DNA from: Trueperaceae bacterium
GTDB taxonomy: Bacteria > Deinococcota > Deinococci > Deinococcales > Trueperaceae
DNA length: 64,000 nucleotides
Assembly: GCA_036381035.1 (NCBI GenBank)
Contig: DASVDQ010000014.1
Span: forward strand, 1 to 64,000
Reading direction: 5' to 3'
The notes below the pieces were generated by a model. It saw nothing but the letters and a program-made list of their open reading frames with translations. It did not search any database and had not been told where the DNA came from. The translations under genes and the position numbers were made by a program. Of the stretch, positions 41,356-50,893 are shown piece by piece (positions within the stretch are counted from its first letter, which is position 1; each line of letters starts with the position of its first letter).

Positions 41356-43695
41356 TTGGAGCGCACCCGAGGCGATCCCGCCCCACAGGAGGTCGGTGAG
41401 GGACGGGGCGGGGAGCTACCCGGAGAGGCTGACGGACCGGGAGCCGCAGCGGCGGGCGACCGTGCGCCCGCTGGCGGTGTGCCGGTCGTCGGCCGCGCCG
41501 CCGGCCCACCTCTGGACCCCGCCGCGCTCTTCGACGCTTCCCCCGTGCCCTGCGTGGTGCTCGCGCCGCGCGGCTTCACGATCGTGGCGGTGAACGAGGC
41601 CGTGCTGCGGGCTACGGGTGCCGGGCGAGAGGAGCTCGTCGGGCGGCCGTTGTTCGCCTTGTTCCCGGCGAACCCCGCCGACCCGCTCCACGGCGAGCGG
41701 ACGCGGCTGCGCGCCGCCCTCAGGTCCGTGACGAGGTCGAAGGAGCCCGCGGTCCTGCCGGCGGTGCGCTACGACGTCCCGGCGACGAGCGCCCCGCAAG
41801 GCTTCGAGGAGCGTTGGTGGTCGCCCGTCGTCGCCCCGGTCCTGGGTGCCGCGGGCGAGCTCGAGTACTTGGTCGTCCAGGTCGAGGACGTCACGTCCAC
41901 GATGCGGCCGGCCGCGTCAGGCGGCGGCGCCCCCGAGCACGAGGCGACGATCGCGCGCCTCCGCCAGAGCAACCTGGCCCTGGCCCGCGAGACCGAGATG
42001 AGGAGGCGCTCGGAGGAGCAGCTCCGCCGCGCGGCCGCCCTCGACGCGTACCGGGTGCGGCTGGACGACGCCCTGAGCCGGTGCAGCGAGCCCGCGACCG
42101 CCCTGGCCACGGCGCTCGAGGTCATGGCCGAGCGGCTGGGCGTGGACGTCGCCTACTTCGGCGAGGTCGACCACGAGTCGGGCAGCTACGTCGTGGACCA
42201 CGGCATCTGGCGGGACGGCCACGTCAGCCCCCTCGGCCGCTACCGGCTCGGCGACTACCCGGCCGCCACCGAGCGCCTGGGGCGCGGCGAGGACCTGGTG
42301 GTGGAAGACGCCGGCTCGGACCCCGACCTCGACGAGCGGGTCAGGACCGCGATGCTGTCGCACGGCTTCTGGTCGCTCGTCGCGGCCCCCCTCGTGAGGT
42401 CGGGCCGCTGGGTCGGGATCATGACCGCGCTCGGGGGCGAGCCGCGCGCGTGGCGGCCAGACGAGGTCGCTCTCGTCGCGGAGACGGCGCAGAGGGCGTG
42501 GACGGCGGCGGAGGCGCTCCGCGCGGAGCGGCTCCTGCGGCAGAGCGCGGAGACGTTCGAGAGCCTCGTCGTCAACGCGCCCTTCGGCGTGTACGTGGTC
42601 GACTCGGACCTCCGCATCGCCCTGGCGAGCCGGACCGCGCACGAGGCGTTCGGCTCGCCGCCCGAGGTCGTCGGCCGCCGCCTCGAGGACGTGCTGAGCG
42701 CGCGGTGGAGCCCCGAGGTCGTCGCATTCACGGCAGAGACGTTCGAGCGGACGCTCGAGACCGGGGAGCCGTTCAGGTCGAAGGACACCGTCCAGCGTCG
42801 CGCCGACCGCGACGACGTGGAGGCGTACGACTGGCGCCTCGAGCGGGTGGTGCTGCCGAACGGTCGCCCCGGCGTCGTCTGCTACTTCTACGAGCTCACC
42901 GAGCGCCAGCGGCTCGAGGACCTGCTGAGGCAGCGCGAGGAGGAGCTGAGGCGGCTCAACGCGTCCCTCGAGCGCGAGGTCGCCGCGGGCACCGAGGAGC
43001 TGCGCCACAGCGAGGCCCGCTTCAGGCACGCCTTCGCCGACGGACCCGTGGCCGCCTGCATCGCCACCCTCGAGGACGACAGGCTCCTCGAGGTGAACCT
43101 GGCCTTCGAGCGGCTCACCGGCTACGCGGCCGCCGAGGCCGTCGGCCGCCCGGCGGCGGAGCTGGGCCTGTGGTCGAGCCCCGAGGACGCGGCCCGCATC
43201 GCCGCGGCGCTGGAGGGCGCCGACGGCTACAGGGACCTCGAGCTGAAGGTGACGAGGAAGGACGGCGAGGTCATCGACGTCCTGGCGTCGGCCTCGCTGA
43301 TCAACTGGGGCGGCGAGCCGGTGCGGCTGAAGATGTTCATCGACAACACCGCGAACAAGCGCGCCCAGGAGCAGGTGAGCAGGGCGATCAAGGACGTCAT
43401 CGCCGAGGCGGCGTGGTTCAGCAGGAACGTCGTAGAGAGGCTCTCTCGCGCCGGGGACACGGGCAGGCGGCTCGAGCCCACCCCGGAGCTCACGCCGCGG
43501 GAGCAGCAGGTGCTGGCGCGCATCGCGCTGGGCATGACGGACAGGGCCATCGCCGAGGAGCTGGGCGTGACGCACCAGACGGTGCGCAACCACGTCGCGC
43601 GCATCTACGCGAAGATCAAGGTCCACTCGCGCTCGCAGGCCGTCGTGTGGGCGCGGGAGAAGGGGATACCCGGCTCGGCGATCGCGCCGACGTGA
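41356..43695 (+). CDS. Multi-sensor PAS-GAF-PAS-PAS transcriptional regulator with LuxR-type HTH
   Basis: This 779-residue protein has the order: Pro/Gly-rich start (1-52); PAS (about 55-175: VLAPRGFTIVAVNEAVLRATGAG); coiled coil (about 195-232); GAF (about 240-385: RLGVDVAYFGEVDHESGSYVVD); PAS (about 398-515); coiled coil (about 520-555); PAS with a PAC-like end (about 560-675); and LuxR-type HTH (about 715-770: LTPREQQVLARIALGMTDRAIAEELGVT and HVARIYAKIKVHSRSQA). There is no kinase, receiver or output enzyme domain. It looks like a one-component regulator combining several signals. TTG 41356 has AGGGG upstream. Its targets are unknown. Confidence 0.9.
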   Translation: MERTRGDPAPQEVGEGRGGELPGEADGPGAAAAGDRAPAGGVPVVGRAAGPPLDPAALFDASPVPCVVLAPRGFTIVAVNEAVLRATGAGREELVGRPLFALFPANPADPLHGERTRLRAALRSVTRSKEPAVLPAVRYDVPATSAPQGFEERWWSPVVAPVLGAAGELEYLVVQVEDVTSTMRPAASGGGAPEHEATIARLRQSNLALARETEMRRRSEEQLRRAAALDAYRVRLDDALSRCSEPATALATALEVMAERLGVDVAYFGEVDHESGSYVVDHGIWRDGHVSPLGRYRLGDYPAATERLGRGEDLVVEDAGSDPDLDERVRTAMLSHGFWSLVAAPLVRSGRWVGIMTALGGEPRAWRPDEVALVAETAQRAWTAAEALRAERLLRQSAETFESLVVNAPFGVYVVDSDLRIALASRTAHEAFGSPPEVVGRRLEDVLSARWSPEVVAFTAETFERTLETGEPFRSKDTVQRRADRDDVEAYDWRLERVVLPNGRPGVVCYFYELTERQRLEDLLRQREEELRRLNASLEREVAAGTEELRHSEARFRHAFADGPVAACIATLEDDRLLEVNLAFERLTGYAAAEAVGRPAAELGLWSSPEDAARIAAALEGADGYRDLELKVTRKDGEVIDVLASASLINWGGEPVRLKMFIDNTANKRAQEQVSRAIKDVIAEAAWFSRNVVERLSRAGDTGRRLEPTPELTPREQQVLARIALGMTDRAIAEELGVTHQTVRNHVARIYAKIKVHSRSQAVVWAREKGIPGSAIAPT

Positions 43696-43776
43696 GGTCG
43701 CCGGGCGACCGGGAGCCGGTCCTCGCGACGCGGCCGGTCGCAGGGAAGCGCGACGGCGCCGCGGGTACGCTCTTCG

Positions 43777-44028
43777 CTACACGGCCAGCTCGGAGACCAG
43801 CCCGCGCCAACCGCACGAGGGGCAGCTGGCCTCGTCGGCGTCCTCCCAGCCCGCCTCGGCGAGCTTCTCGTCGACGACGACGAGCTCGACGGGGACGTTG
43901 GCCGCCTCCACCTCGTACTCCACGTCGACGCGCGACCTGATCTGGACGCGCACCGACCGGCAGGCCGGGCAGAGTCCGTGGCGTTGCTCGCGGGGCGGGT
44001 CGGAGGGGGAGACGGTAAGCGACGCCAT
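43777..44028 (-). CDS. Small zinc-ribbon protein
   Basis: This 83-residue protein has two CxxC pairs: GLCPACRS (C20, C23) and ASCPSCGWRG (C69, C72). A beta-strand segment between them (VRVQIRSRVDVEYEVEA) gives a zinc-ribbon layout. The family is unknown. ATG 44028 is the start. It stands alone between the LuxR-type regulator and tRNA-Leu. Confidence 0.75.
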   Translation of the reverse strand: MASLTVSPSDPPREQRHGLCPACRSVRVQIRSRVDVEYEVEAANVPVELVVVDEKLAEAGWEDADEASCPSCGWRGLVSELAV

Positions 44029-44161
44029 ACGGCGGTGACGCTACAGCCGCGGCTCTTACGGGTTTCTGAGCGGCGGGGACCGCGGCGGTACGCCCCGCGA
44101 GGGCTCCGGGCCCGCCGCCGGGCGCGGGTCGCCCGCCTCGGCGGCAGCCGCGACGCCCGGT

Positions 44162-44167
44162 TACGAT
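44162..44167 (+). promoter_or_regulatory. -10 box of tRNA-Leu(UAA)
   Basis: TACGAT, of TANNNT form, lies 19 bases before the tRNA 5' end at 44187. Confidence 0.35.
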
Positions 44168-44186
44168 GTGCGGCGGCCAGGCCCTC

Positions 44187-44274
44187 GCCGGGATGGCGGA
44201 ACCGGTAGACGCAGCAGACTTAAAATCTGCCGGCCTTGGCGGCCATGCGGGTTCGAGCCCCGCTCCCGGCACCA
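44187..44274 (+). tRNA. tRNA-Leu (anticodon UAA)
   Basis: The acceptor stem pairs GCCGGGA with TCCCGGC. The D arm is GGCGGAACCGGTAGACGC and the anticodon loop is ACTTAAAA with anticodon TAA. A long variable arm (CGGCCTTGGCGGCC region) is typical of tRNA-Leu. T loop GGTTCGAGCCC, discriminator A and encoded CCA follow. Length 88 bases. Confidence 0.96.
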
Positions 44275-44302
44275 CGTACGCGTCGGCGTTCCTCGGACCC
44301 GA

Positions 44303-44328
44303 CCAGGCCCGAGCCGGGCCCGGCCTGG
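44303..44328. terminator. Hairpin between tRNA-Leu and glpK
   Basis: CCAGGCC (44303-44309) pairs with GGCCTGG (44322-44328), with further GC pairing possible inside. It lies between a plus-strand tRNA and a convergent minus-strand gene and could stop both. Confidence 0.5.
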
Positions 44329-44344
44329 GACAGTCAAGGCGGGC

Positions 44345-45925
44345 TCAACGCGCGGGGCCAGCGTCCCAGCCCTTCGCCCTCTCCACCGCCTCGGCCCAGC
44401 GCGAGCGCATCGCCTCGCGCTCCGTCTCCGGCAGCCGCGGCTCGAAGCGCCTCTCCTCGCGCCACAGGGACGCGACCTCGTCCTCGCCGCCCCACACGCC
44501 CACGGCCAGGCCGGCGAGGAACGCGGCGCCGAGTGCGGTCGTCTCGGTCACGGCGGGACGCACCACGGTCACCCCGGCCAGGTCGGCCTGGAGCTGCATG
44601 AGCAGGTCGTTGCGGGCGGCGCCGCCGTCGACCCTCAGCTCGGTGAGCGGCAGGCCGCTGTCGCGCCGCATGGCGTCGATCACGTCGGCCACCTGCAGCG
44701 CGACGCCCTCGAGGGCCGCCCGCGCCACGTGCGCCGCCGTCGTGCCCCTGGTGACGCCGACGATGGCCCCGCGGGCGTAGGGGTCCCAGTGGGGTGCGCC
44801 GAGCCCGGTCAAGGCCGGCACGAAGCAGACGCCCCCCGAGTCCGGCACGCTGGCGGCGAGGCCCTCGACCTCGGCGGCGCCCTCTATCACGCCCAGGCCG
44901 TCGCGGAGCCACTGCACGACCGCGCCGGCCGTGAACACGCTCCCCTCGAGCGCGTAGGTGACGGGGCCTGCCGTCGCGGCGTCCGCACCCCGGAGCGCGG
45001 CGCCGGCGGGGCGTGCGCCGGGAAGGCCGGCGGCCGCGCGGCCGCCGTTCGCGCGCTGCCAGCCGACGGTCGCGAGGAGGCGGTGGCGCGACTCCCGCGG
45101 CTCGCCGCCGGTGTTGAGCACGAGGAAGCAGCCGGTGCCGTAGGTGCTCTTCGCCTGGCCCGGCGCGAAGCACGCCTGGCCGAACGTCGCGGCCTGCTGG
45201 TCGCCGGCCAGCGCGGCCAGCGGCACGCCAGCGAGCGGGCCGACGCTCACCGCGGCGATCACGCCCGAGGTCGGCACGACCTCAGGCAGCACGGCGCGCG
45301 GCACGCGGAACGCCTCCAGCAGGTCGTCGGACCACTGGAGCTCGCGGATGTCGAAGAGCAGCGTCCGGGAGGCGTTGCTGACGTCGGTGACGTGGGCCGC
45401 ACCGCCGGTGAGCTTGGCGGCCAGCCAGGCGTCGACCGTGCCGAAGGCGACCTCGCCGGCCTCGGCGCGGGCGCGCAGCTCGGGGGCGCCGTTGAGCAGC
45501 CAGGCGACCTTCGTGGCGGAGAAGTAGGGGTCGAGGAGCAGGCCCGTGAGGCGGCTGACCATGGGCTCGACGCCCCCGTCGCGCAGCCTCTCGACCTCCG
45601 GCGCCGTGCGCCTGTCCTGCCAGACGATCGCGTTGCCCACGGGCTCGAGGGTGCGCCTGTCCCACAGCAGCGTGGTCTCGCGCTGGTTCGCGATGCCCAC
45701 GGCGGCGAGGTCCTCGGGCGCGAGCCCCGCGCGCGCCAGCGCCTCGGCGGCGACGCCGACCTGGCTCGACCAGATGTCGAGGGGGTCGTGCTCCACCCAG
45801 CCCGGCTGCGGGTAGTGCTGCGCGAACTCCTGCTGGGCTACCGAGACGACCTCGCCGCGGGCGTCGAAGACGATCGCCCGGGAGCTAGTCGTGCCCTGGT
45901 CGAGCGCCAGGACGTGCCTGCTCAC
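44345..45925 (-). CDS. glpK: Glycerol kinase
   Basis: Glycerol kinase makes glycerol-3-phosphate from glycerol and ATP. The 526-residue protein has the FGGY-family N-terminus [43 protein letters not shown], the glycerol-site WQDRR, and [16 protein letters not shown]. In the ATP half are [28 protein letters not shown] and [19 protein letters not shown]. Compared with the usual roughly 500 residues it has an Ala/Gly-rich insertion at about 291-320, before [12 protein letters not shown] 45925 overlaps the upstream stop by four bases. Third gene after a solute-binding protein and an AdoMetDC-like gene. Confidence 0.95.
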   Translation of the reverse strand: MSRHVLALDQGTTSSRAIVFDARGEVVSVAQQEFAQHYPQPGWVEHDPLDIWSSQVGVAAEALARAGLAPEDLAAVGIANQRETTLLWDRRTLEPVGNAIVWQDRRTAPEVERLRDGGVEPMVSRLTGLLLDPYFSATKVAWLLNGAPELRARAEAGEVAFGTVDAWLAAKLTGGAAHVTDVSNASRTLLFDIRELQWSDDLLEAFRVPRAVLPEVVPTSGVIAAVSVGPLAGVPLAALAGDQQAATFGQACFAPGQAKSTYGTGCFLVLNTGGEPRESRHRLLATVGWQRANGGRAAAGLPGARPAGAALRGADAATAGPVTYALEGSVFTAGAVVQWLRDGLGVIEGAAEVEGLAASVPDSGGVCFVPALTGLGAPHWDPYARGAIVGVTRGTTAAHVARAALEGVALQVADVIDAMRRDSGLPLTELRVDGGAARNDLLMQLQADLAGVTVVRPAVTETTALGAAFLAGLAVGVWGGEDEVASLWREERRFEPRLPETEREAMRSRWAEAVERAKGWDAGPAR

Positions 45926-46431
45926 AGCTTGAGCGGCTCGGTCAGCCGGACCCTGGCGTAGTCGCGCTCGCCCGCCAGCTGGGCGGATAGCGTGTCGCGG
46001 CGCAGGGCCATCGTCCTGAAGCGGGCCGTGATGTGCGTCTGGTGCCGGCCGACCTTGAACGCCTCGACGAACGCCCGCCTGACCTCGTCCACGGCCACGG
46101 TGCGGCTGGACACGAGGCGCATGGTGAGGCGCTCGAGGTCCGTGAAGGTGTGGACCATCACGCCGGTCTCTCCCGAGCGCGCCACGGCGCTCACGCCCGG
46201 ACCCGCGCCGTCCCCCTCCAGCACGACCACGAGCGGCTCGTCGCCGTTCTCCAGGAGCCTCAGCGTCTCGCGCACGAAGCCCTCGGCCAGCTCGCGCGAG
46301 CCGAGCCGTGCGGCGTCGGCGAGGCGCCCGTCCATCACGACCTGGGTGCCGTAAGCGAGGAGGTCGCGGCGCTGCTCGTCGTGCTCGCCGGCGGCGTCGG
46401 GCGCCTTGCCTGGCTCTGTCATCTCCACCAC
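45922..46431 (-). CDS. Uncharacterised protein with AdoMet decarboxylase (SpeH)-like pattern, processing site missing
   Basis: This 169-residue protein is not firmly recognised. Its middle aligns by eye with the bacterial SpeH fold: [12 protein letters not shown], a helix [19 protein letters not shown], then [20 protein letters not shown] where SpeH has the SESH cleavage site and IHTWPE, and a later helix [14 protein letters not shown] followed by strands. The Ser-Glu-Ser-His processing motif that forms the pyruvoyl group is replaced by SGETG, so decarboxylase activity is unlikely. GTG 46431 starts six bases after the solute-binding protein gene, and its stop overlaps glpK. The fold assignment is tentative. 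Confidence 0.5.
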   Translation of the reverse strand: MVEMTEPGKAPDAAGEHDEQRRDLLAYGTQVVMDGRLADAARLGSRELAEGFVRETLRLLENGDEPLVVVLEGDGAGPGVSAVARSGETGVMVHTFTDLERLTMRLVSSRTVAVDEVRRAFVEAFKVGRHQTHITARFRTMALRRDTLSAQLAGERDYARVRLTEPLKL

Positions 46432-46437
46432 ACCCCC

Positions 46438-47625
46438 TCAGCGGTCGAGGATGTCGTCGACGGCCCGGCTCAGCGTGGCGGCGACGTCGGCGTCCTCGTT
46501 CTTCAGGATGGCGGCGAGCGCGCTGCCCATCGGCTGCCATACGCGGCCCATCTCGGGCACGTTCGGTATCGGCTCCGCGTCGAGCAGGGCGGCGCCGAAG
46601 CCCGAGACGATCGGGTCGTCGCGCACCTGCTCGAGGGCGGACAGCGAGACCGGGATGCGGCCGGAGAGCCGGGCGAGGGAGACCTGGGCCTCGCTGCGCG
46701 TCACCCACTTGGCGAAGTTCGCCGCCTCCAGCGCTAGGTCGCTGAAGCCGTTGACCACCGCGCCATGCACCTCCATGAAGCCCGAGAACGGCGTGCCGTC
46801 CGCGAGCGGGGGCACGGGGACCACCGTGACGTGCAGGCCGGCCGCGCGGTACTCGGGGATCGACCACGGTCCCGTGTAGATCATCGCCAGCGCGCCGTCG
46901 GCGAAGAGGTCGTTGGCGATCTCGTAGTCGGTGTCCGAGGGGATCAGGTCCCTGTCGAAGTGCAGCTCGCGCAGCGCCTCGGCGCCGGCCACGGCGCCCT
47001 CGTTCGCCAGGCCCACGTCGCCGGGGTCGATGGAGCCGCTGCCGTCGCGGCCGAAGACGTAGCCCCCGAAGGTCCTGAGCCAGGCGTAGGCGAAGTAGAA
47101 GTTCGCGTCGTCGAACATGAAGCCGAAGGTGTCTGGGGTCGTCAGCGCCTCCGCCGCGGCCAGCATCTCGTCGTACGTCCGCGGCACCTCGGCGACGAGG
47201 TCGGTGTTGACGACCAGGGCGGGCCCCTCGACCGACATCGGCAGCCCGTAGAGGCGCCCGCCCACGGTGAAGCCCAGCCTGGCCTGGTCGGAGAGGTCCT
47301 CCACGTAGGCGGACGTGGCGTAGGCGGTCATGTCGAGCGGGATGCCCACGGCGATCATCTCGCCGAGCTGTTCGTGAGGGACGCCCACGAAGACGTCGCC
47401 CGCCTCGCCCTCCGGCGCGCCCACCAGCGCCCGCTGCTTGAGCTCGTTGACGTCGAAGCGCACGATCTCGACGTCCACGCCGAAGCCATCGCTGAAGGAT
47501 GCCGCCTGCTCCCTGAGCCAGTCGAGGGAGAGGTCTTGGAAAGTCGTCCAGACCGTCAGCGTCTGGCCGTACGCCGCGCCGGCCATCGCCAGAGCGGCGG
47601 AGAGCGTGAGAACGAGCCTCTTCAA
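46438..47625 (-). CDS. ABC transporter solute-binding protein, family 1 (maltose-binding-like)
   Basis: This 395-residue extracellular solute-binding protein has a Sec signal ([20 protein letters not shown]) and then [15 protein letters not shown], typical of the MalE/UgpB-like family. Other family marks are [44 protein letters not shown] and [14 protein letters not shown]. The pattern favours maltose/maltodextrin or glycerol-3-phosphate-type substrates; the nearby glpK is suggestive only. TTG 47625 is chosen: AAGGGAG precedes it at good spacing and the signal peptide begins there. No permease or ATPase gene is adjacent, so its membrane partners must be elsewhere. Confidence 0.9.
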   Translation of the reverse strand: MKRLVLTLSAALAMAGAAYGQTLTVWTTFQDLSLDWLREQAASFSDGFGVDVEIVRFDVNELKQRALVGAPEGEAGDVFVGVPHEQLGEMIAVGIPLDMTAYATSAYVEDLSDQARLGFTVGGRLYGLPMSVEGPALVVNTDLVAEVPRTYDEMLAAAEALTTPDTFGFMFDDANFYFAYAWLRTFGGYVFGRDGSGSIDPGDVGLANEGAVAGAEALRELHFDRDLIPSDTDYEIANDLFADGALAMIYTGPWSIPEYRAAGLHVTVVPVPPLADGTPFSGFMEVHGAVVNGFSDLALEAANFAKWVTRSEAQVSLARLSGRIPVSLSALEQVRDDPIVSGFGAALLDAEPIPNVPEMGRVWQPMGSALAAILKNEDADVAATLSRAVDDILDR

Positions 47626-47702
47626 GTCGCACTCCCTTCGGTCCTCGGCGGCGCAGCCTCGGCTCACCGAGGGTCGGGGTCGCGCGGCGACCCTGCGCTC
47701 TG

Positions 47703-47708
47703 AGGATA
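47703..47708 (-). promoter_or_regulatory. -10 box of the solute-binding protein-glpK unit
   Basis: TATCCT on the minus strand, about 77 bases before TTG 47625. The leader contains a small perfect hairpin (GGGTCG-CCGCG-CGACCC on the minus strand). This is one of the few minus-strand units here with a real leader. Confidence 0.4.
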
Positions 47709-47733
47709 AGCGCCTGGCGGCCGGCACCGGGGC

Positions 47734-49056
47734 TCACCCCTGCCGAGGCGCGGGGCGGCCGGCCAGGGCGGTGGCGCGGTAGCGACCGTCGTCGCCCTTG
47801 GTGAGGCAGCCAGCCACCTCGAGCCGCACGAGGCAGCCGGCCAGCTCGGCGGGGGTCGGACGCCGCCGCACGCCCGAGCGCGTGAGGCGCGCCAGCAGGC
47901 CGTCGAACGAGGCGTCGCCGTCGCGCGCGAGCACGGCCAGGACCCGCAGGCACCCGTGGCCGGGCGGCCGGGGCGGCGCCGGCGCGTCCGCGTCCTCGCG
48001 GTCGGAACCGGTCGCCGCGCGGCGCGGGCTCGGCGCGTCGGGGAACGGGCCCGGCGGTGCCGCGTCGCGCGGGTCCACCCCGGACCGAGGCTTCGCTGCG
48101 CCCTCCCCGTCGCGGGCGCGCCTGCCGCCGGCGGCCATCGCCTCCAGGGCCGCCGCGACGCTCTCCGGCGACCAGACGTGCGCGGCCAGGTCGGAGGTGT
48201 CGACGAGCACCTTCGCGCCGCCGCGGAGGAGGCCGAGGTTGCCGGCGCGCCGCCTGTCGGTCGGGCGCGCCGGGACCGTGAGGACGTCCCTGCCGATCCT
48301 GGCGGCGTGGTCGGCGGTGTTTAGCGCCCCAGAGCGCTCGCCGGCCTCGACGACGACGAGGACCCGCGACAGCCCCGCGATGACCCTGTTGCGGTGGAGG
48401 AAGAGGTGCGGCTGCGGGTGCGTGCCGGGCGGATGCTCGCTGACGACGGCCCCGCCGCCCGCCACGATCGCCTCGGCGAGCGCCTCGTGGGCCTTGGGGT
48501 GCAGCCGGTCGTGGGCGCCGCCGAGGACCGCCACGGTGGGCGCGGCCCGCGGGTCCGCGCGGCGGGCATCGAGGGCGCCGCGGTGCGCGGCCCCATCGAT
48601 GCCGAGGGCCAGCCCCGAGACGACGACGGCGCCGGCGGCGGCCAGGGCCGAGCCGAGGTAGCGCGCCTCGGCGAGGCCGTCGGCGGTGGCCTTCCTGGTG
48701 CCCACCACGCCGGCCGAGGCCAGGCCGAACAGGTCGGGCGCCAGGAGCTGCCGCGGGAGGCTGCCCCTCACGAACAGCACGGGAGGGGGCGGCAGGAGCG
48801 CGTCCTTCAGCAGGGGCGGGTAGCCGTCGTCCTGGAACGTCAGCACCTCCAGGCCGCTCTCCACCGCCGCCGCTACGGCCGCCTCGCAGGCCGGCAGCGC
48901 GTCGGCCAGCAGCGGCGCCGCGCCTCGCCGCGCGGCGATCGCAGACCACGCCCCCTCGACGCTGCGGGCCCTCCCGTACTCGTCCCACACCGCCCGCGCT
49001 CCCACGCCGGGCAGGCCCAGCAGCGCGAGCAGCCGCGCGGCGCGCCGTAGCTTCAC
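47734..49056 (-). CDS. dprA: DNA processing protein DprA
   Basis: DprA binds incoming single-stranded DNA during transformation and loads RecA. The 440-residue protein has an N-terminal SAM-like region (about 1-60), and the Rossmann-fold core (about 75-290) with [49 protein letters not shown] (about 193-212), [25 protein letters not shown] (about 240-264) and [17 protein letters not shown] low-complexity linker and a C-terminal winged-helix-like domain (about 375-440) follow. Two usual family prolines are altered (FLHRNRVI for the FPxRNRII form). GTG 49056 is the start. It fits a naturally transformable Deinococcota host, as does pilT. Confidence 0.94.
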   Translation of the reverse strand: MKLRRAARLLALLGLPGVGARAVWDEYGRARSVEGAWSAIAARRGAAPLLADALPACEAAVAAAVESGLEVLTFQDDGYPPLLKDALLPPPPVLFVRGSLPRQLLAPDLFGLASAGVVGTRKATADGLAEARYLGSALAAAGAVVVSGLALGIDGAAHRGALDARRADPRAAPTVAVLGGAHDRLHPKAHEALAEAIVAGGGAVVSEHPPGTHPQPHLFLHRNRVIAGLSRVLVVVEAGERSGALNTADHAARIGRDVLTVPARPTDRRRAGNLGLLRGGAKVLVDTSDLAAHVWSPESVAAALEAMAAGGRRARDGEGAAKPRSGVDPRDAAPPGPFPDAPSPRRAATGSDREDADAPAPPRPPGHGCLRVLAVLARDGDASFDGLLARLTRSGVRRRPTPAELAGCLVRLEVAGCLTKGDDGRYRATALAGRPAPRQG

Positions 49057-49247
49057 GTCGCCCAGGCTGACCCCGCCGGGCGCGAGGACGTCCGACGGCT
49101 AGGCCGCTGCCGAGCGCCGCTCGTCAGCGGTCCGCGACGCGGGCGGCGCCGTCGGCGGCGGAAGGCGCCGACGCGGCGTCGGGAGAGGGCGTACCGCCCG
49201 CTACCGCCCTGTCGGGCCCCACGCCCGGCGCCGGGACCGGCCGGCGC

Positions 49248-50690
49248 TCAGGCGCTCACCAGCCGCCACCGGCTGCCCTCGGGGCCGTCCTCGACCGCGA
49301 TGCCGAGCTCCGCGAGGCGGTCGCGCAGCCTGTCGGCGGCGGCGAAGTCGCGCCTGGCCCTGGCGCGCTGGCGCTCCTCGAGGAGCAGCGCGACCACGCC
49401 CTCGAGCGCCCGGCGCGCCTCCCCGCCGTCGGCGGCGGAGGCGAGGGGCACGCCGAGCACGCCGTCGAGGAGCTCCTCGAACAGCGCCGCGGCGCCGGCC
49501 GCGTAGGCGGCGCCGGCGCCCTCGTCGAGGCCCTTGCGCACCTCGCGCGCCGCGTCGAACAGCGCCGCGATGGCGCGCGGCGTGTTGAGGTCGTCGTTGA
49601 GCGCCGCGGCGAAGTCGGAGCGGAACTGCAGGAACGCCGTCGCGTCGGGCTCGACGTCGCTCCCGGCGGCCTCGACCGCCTCCTTGGCCGCCGCGTAGGC
49701 CTCGCGCAGGCGCTTCAGGCCCTGAGCCGAGGAGACGAGGCTCTCGTCGGAGAAGTCGGAGACGCTGCGGTAGTGCGACCTGAGGAGGTGGAAGCGCACG
49801 GCGACGGGGTCGTAGCGCTCGAAGAGCTGGGCCAGCGTGACGAAGTGGTCCTTCGACTTCGCCATCTTCTCGCCCTGCAGCGTGATCATGTTCCAGTGGA
49901 TCCAGGTGCGTGCGAAGGGCTTGCCCACGGCCCGCGCCTGCGCCAGCTCGCACTCGTGGTGGGGGAAGACGAGGTCGAGGCCGCCGCCGTGGATGTCGAA
50001 CTCGTCGCCCAGGTACTTCGTGCTCATGACCGTGCACTCGAGGTGCCAGCCGGGGAAGCCGGGTCCCCACGGGCTGTTCCAGCGCATGATGTGGCCCGGC
50101 TCCGCCTCCTTCCACACGGCGAAGTCGCGAGGGTCGTCCTTGTCGGCGCGCACCTCGACGCGCGCGCCCTCGACCAGCTCGTCGGGGTCGCGGCCGGAGA
50201 GCTCGCCGTAGGGCTCGTAGCTGGAGACGTCGAAGTAGACGTTGCCGCCGCGCTCGTAGGCGTGCCCGGCGCCGAGGAGCTCCTGGACCAGCTCGATCTG
50301 CTCGCCGATGTGCCCGGACGCGCGCGGCACGATGCTGGGACGGCGCACGTTCATGGCGGCCATGGCGTCGAAGTAGCTCCAGAAGTACTTCTCGGCCACC
50401 TCCATCGGCTCGAGGCGCTCGAGCTTCGCGCGCCTCTCGAGCTTGTCCTCGCCCTCCTCGTCGTCGGTGAGGTGCCCGACGTCGGTGATGTTCGTGACGA
50501 GGCGGACCACGAAGCCCTCGTGCTCGAGCCAGCGCCTGAGCACGTCGAAGACCACGGGGCCGCGCGCGTGTCCGAGGTGCGGCTCGGAGTAGACGGTCGG
50601 CCCGCACATGTACATGCCGACGCGTCCGGGGACGACGGGTACGAACTGTTCCTTCTGCCTGGTCAGGGTGTTGTAGAGCTCGAGGGCCAT
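49248..50690 (-). CDS. cysS: Cysteine-tRNA ligase
   Basis: This 480-residue class I aminoacyl-tRNA synthetase charges tRNA-Cys. Zinc and active-site elements are present: MYMCGPTVYSEPHLGHARG (HIGH region read as PHLGHA), GWHLECTVMSTKYLG, DLVFPHHECELAQAR, and the KMSKS-type loop GEKMAKSKDHF. The C-terminal DALR/anticodon helices end RDFAAADRLRDRLAELGIAVED (about 444-465). ATG 50690 is the start. It is a single-gene unit, with 191 bases to dprA's start and a 203-base divergent region upstream that contains competing hairpins. Confidence 0.97.
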   Translation of the reverse strand: MALELYNTLTRQKEQFVPVVPGRVGMYMCGPTVYSEPHLGHARGPVVFDVLRRWLEHEGFVVRLVTNITDVGHLTDDEEGEDKLERRAKLERLEPMEVAEKYFWSYFDAMAAMNVRRPSIVPRASGHIGEQIELVQELLGAGHAYERGGNVYFDVSSYEPYGELSGRDPDELVEGARVEVRADKDDPRDFAVWKEAEPGHIMRWNSPWGPGFPGWHLECTVMSTKYLGDEFDIHGGGLDLVFPHHECELAQARAVGKPFARTWIHWNMITLQGEKMAKSKDHFVTLAQLFERYDPVAVRFHLLRSHYRSVSDFSDESLVSSAQGLKRLREAYAAAKEAVEAAGSDVEPDATAFLQFRSDFAAALNDDLNTPRAIAALFDAAREVRKGLDEGAGAAYAAGAAALFEELLDGVLGVPLASAADGGEARRALEGVVALLLEERQRARARRDFAAADRLRDRLAELGIAVEDGPEGSRWRLVSA

Positions 50691-50733
50691 GGCGACTCTC
50701 CAGGGGGCGCGGCGGCGCGGGCCGGCGCGTGGC

Positions 50734-50757
50734 GGGCTATCAGCCCACTGTGGGCTG
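50734..50757 (-). promoter_or_regulatory. Mutually exclusive hairpins upstream of cysS
   Basis: CAGCCCAC-T-GTGGGCTG at 50741-50757 is a perfect 8+1+8 palindrome. Its left AGCCC (50742-50746) can also pair with GGGCT at 50734-50738. The two hairpins exclude each other and lie about 44-67 bases before ATG 50690. They could be an operator or a leader switch. No T-box consensus (GGTGGNACCGCG) accompanies them. Confidence 0.35.
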
Positions 50758-50880
50758 CGTCTCGGCTGCCTAGGGTGTGGGGGGACTCGCTGGGCCGGAC
50801 GGGCCGGGCCTCAGGCCCCGGCGCAGCTGTGACATCGTGCGGCCAGGAGCTGCATGGTTGCGGCACTCTAGCACGGGCGC

Positions 50881-50886
50881 TAACGT
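50881..50886 (+). promoter_or_regulatory. Leaderless-type -10 box of the YigZ-family gene
   Basis: TAACGT is followed by seven bases and GTG 50894, which supports that GTG as the start. Confidence 0.5.
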
Positions 50887-50893
50887 CGCGGGC

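Noticed and set aside
44345-48988. A minus-strand open frame of more than 1,500 codons running through glpK, the solute-binding protein gene and dprA.
   Set aside because: Only the part up to 45925 is glpK. The rest is a GC-rich shadow frame over well-supported genes in other frames, with Arg/Gly-rich nonsense translation.
50691-50893. A T-box leader upstream of cysS.
   Set aside because: No GGTGGNACCGCG-type T-box sequence, specifier loop or terminator run could be found; only the competing hairpins reported above.
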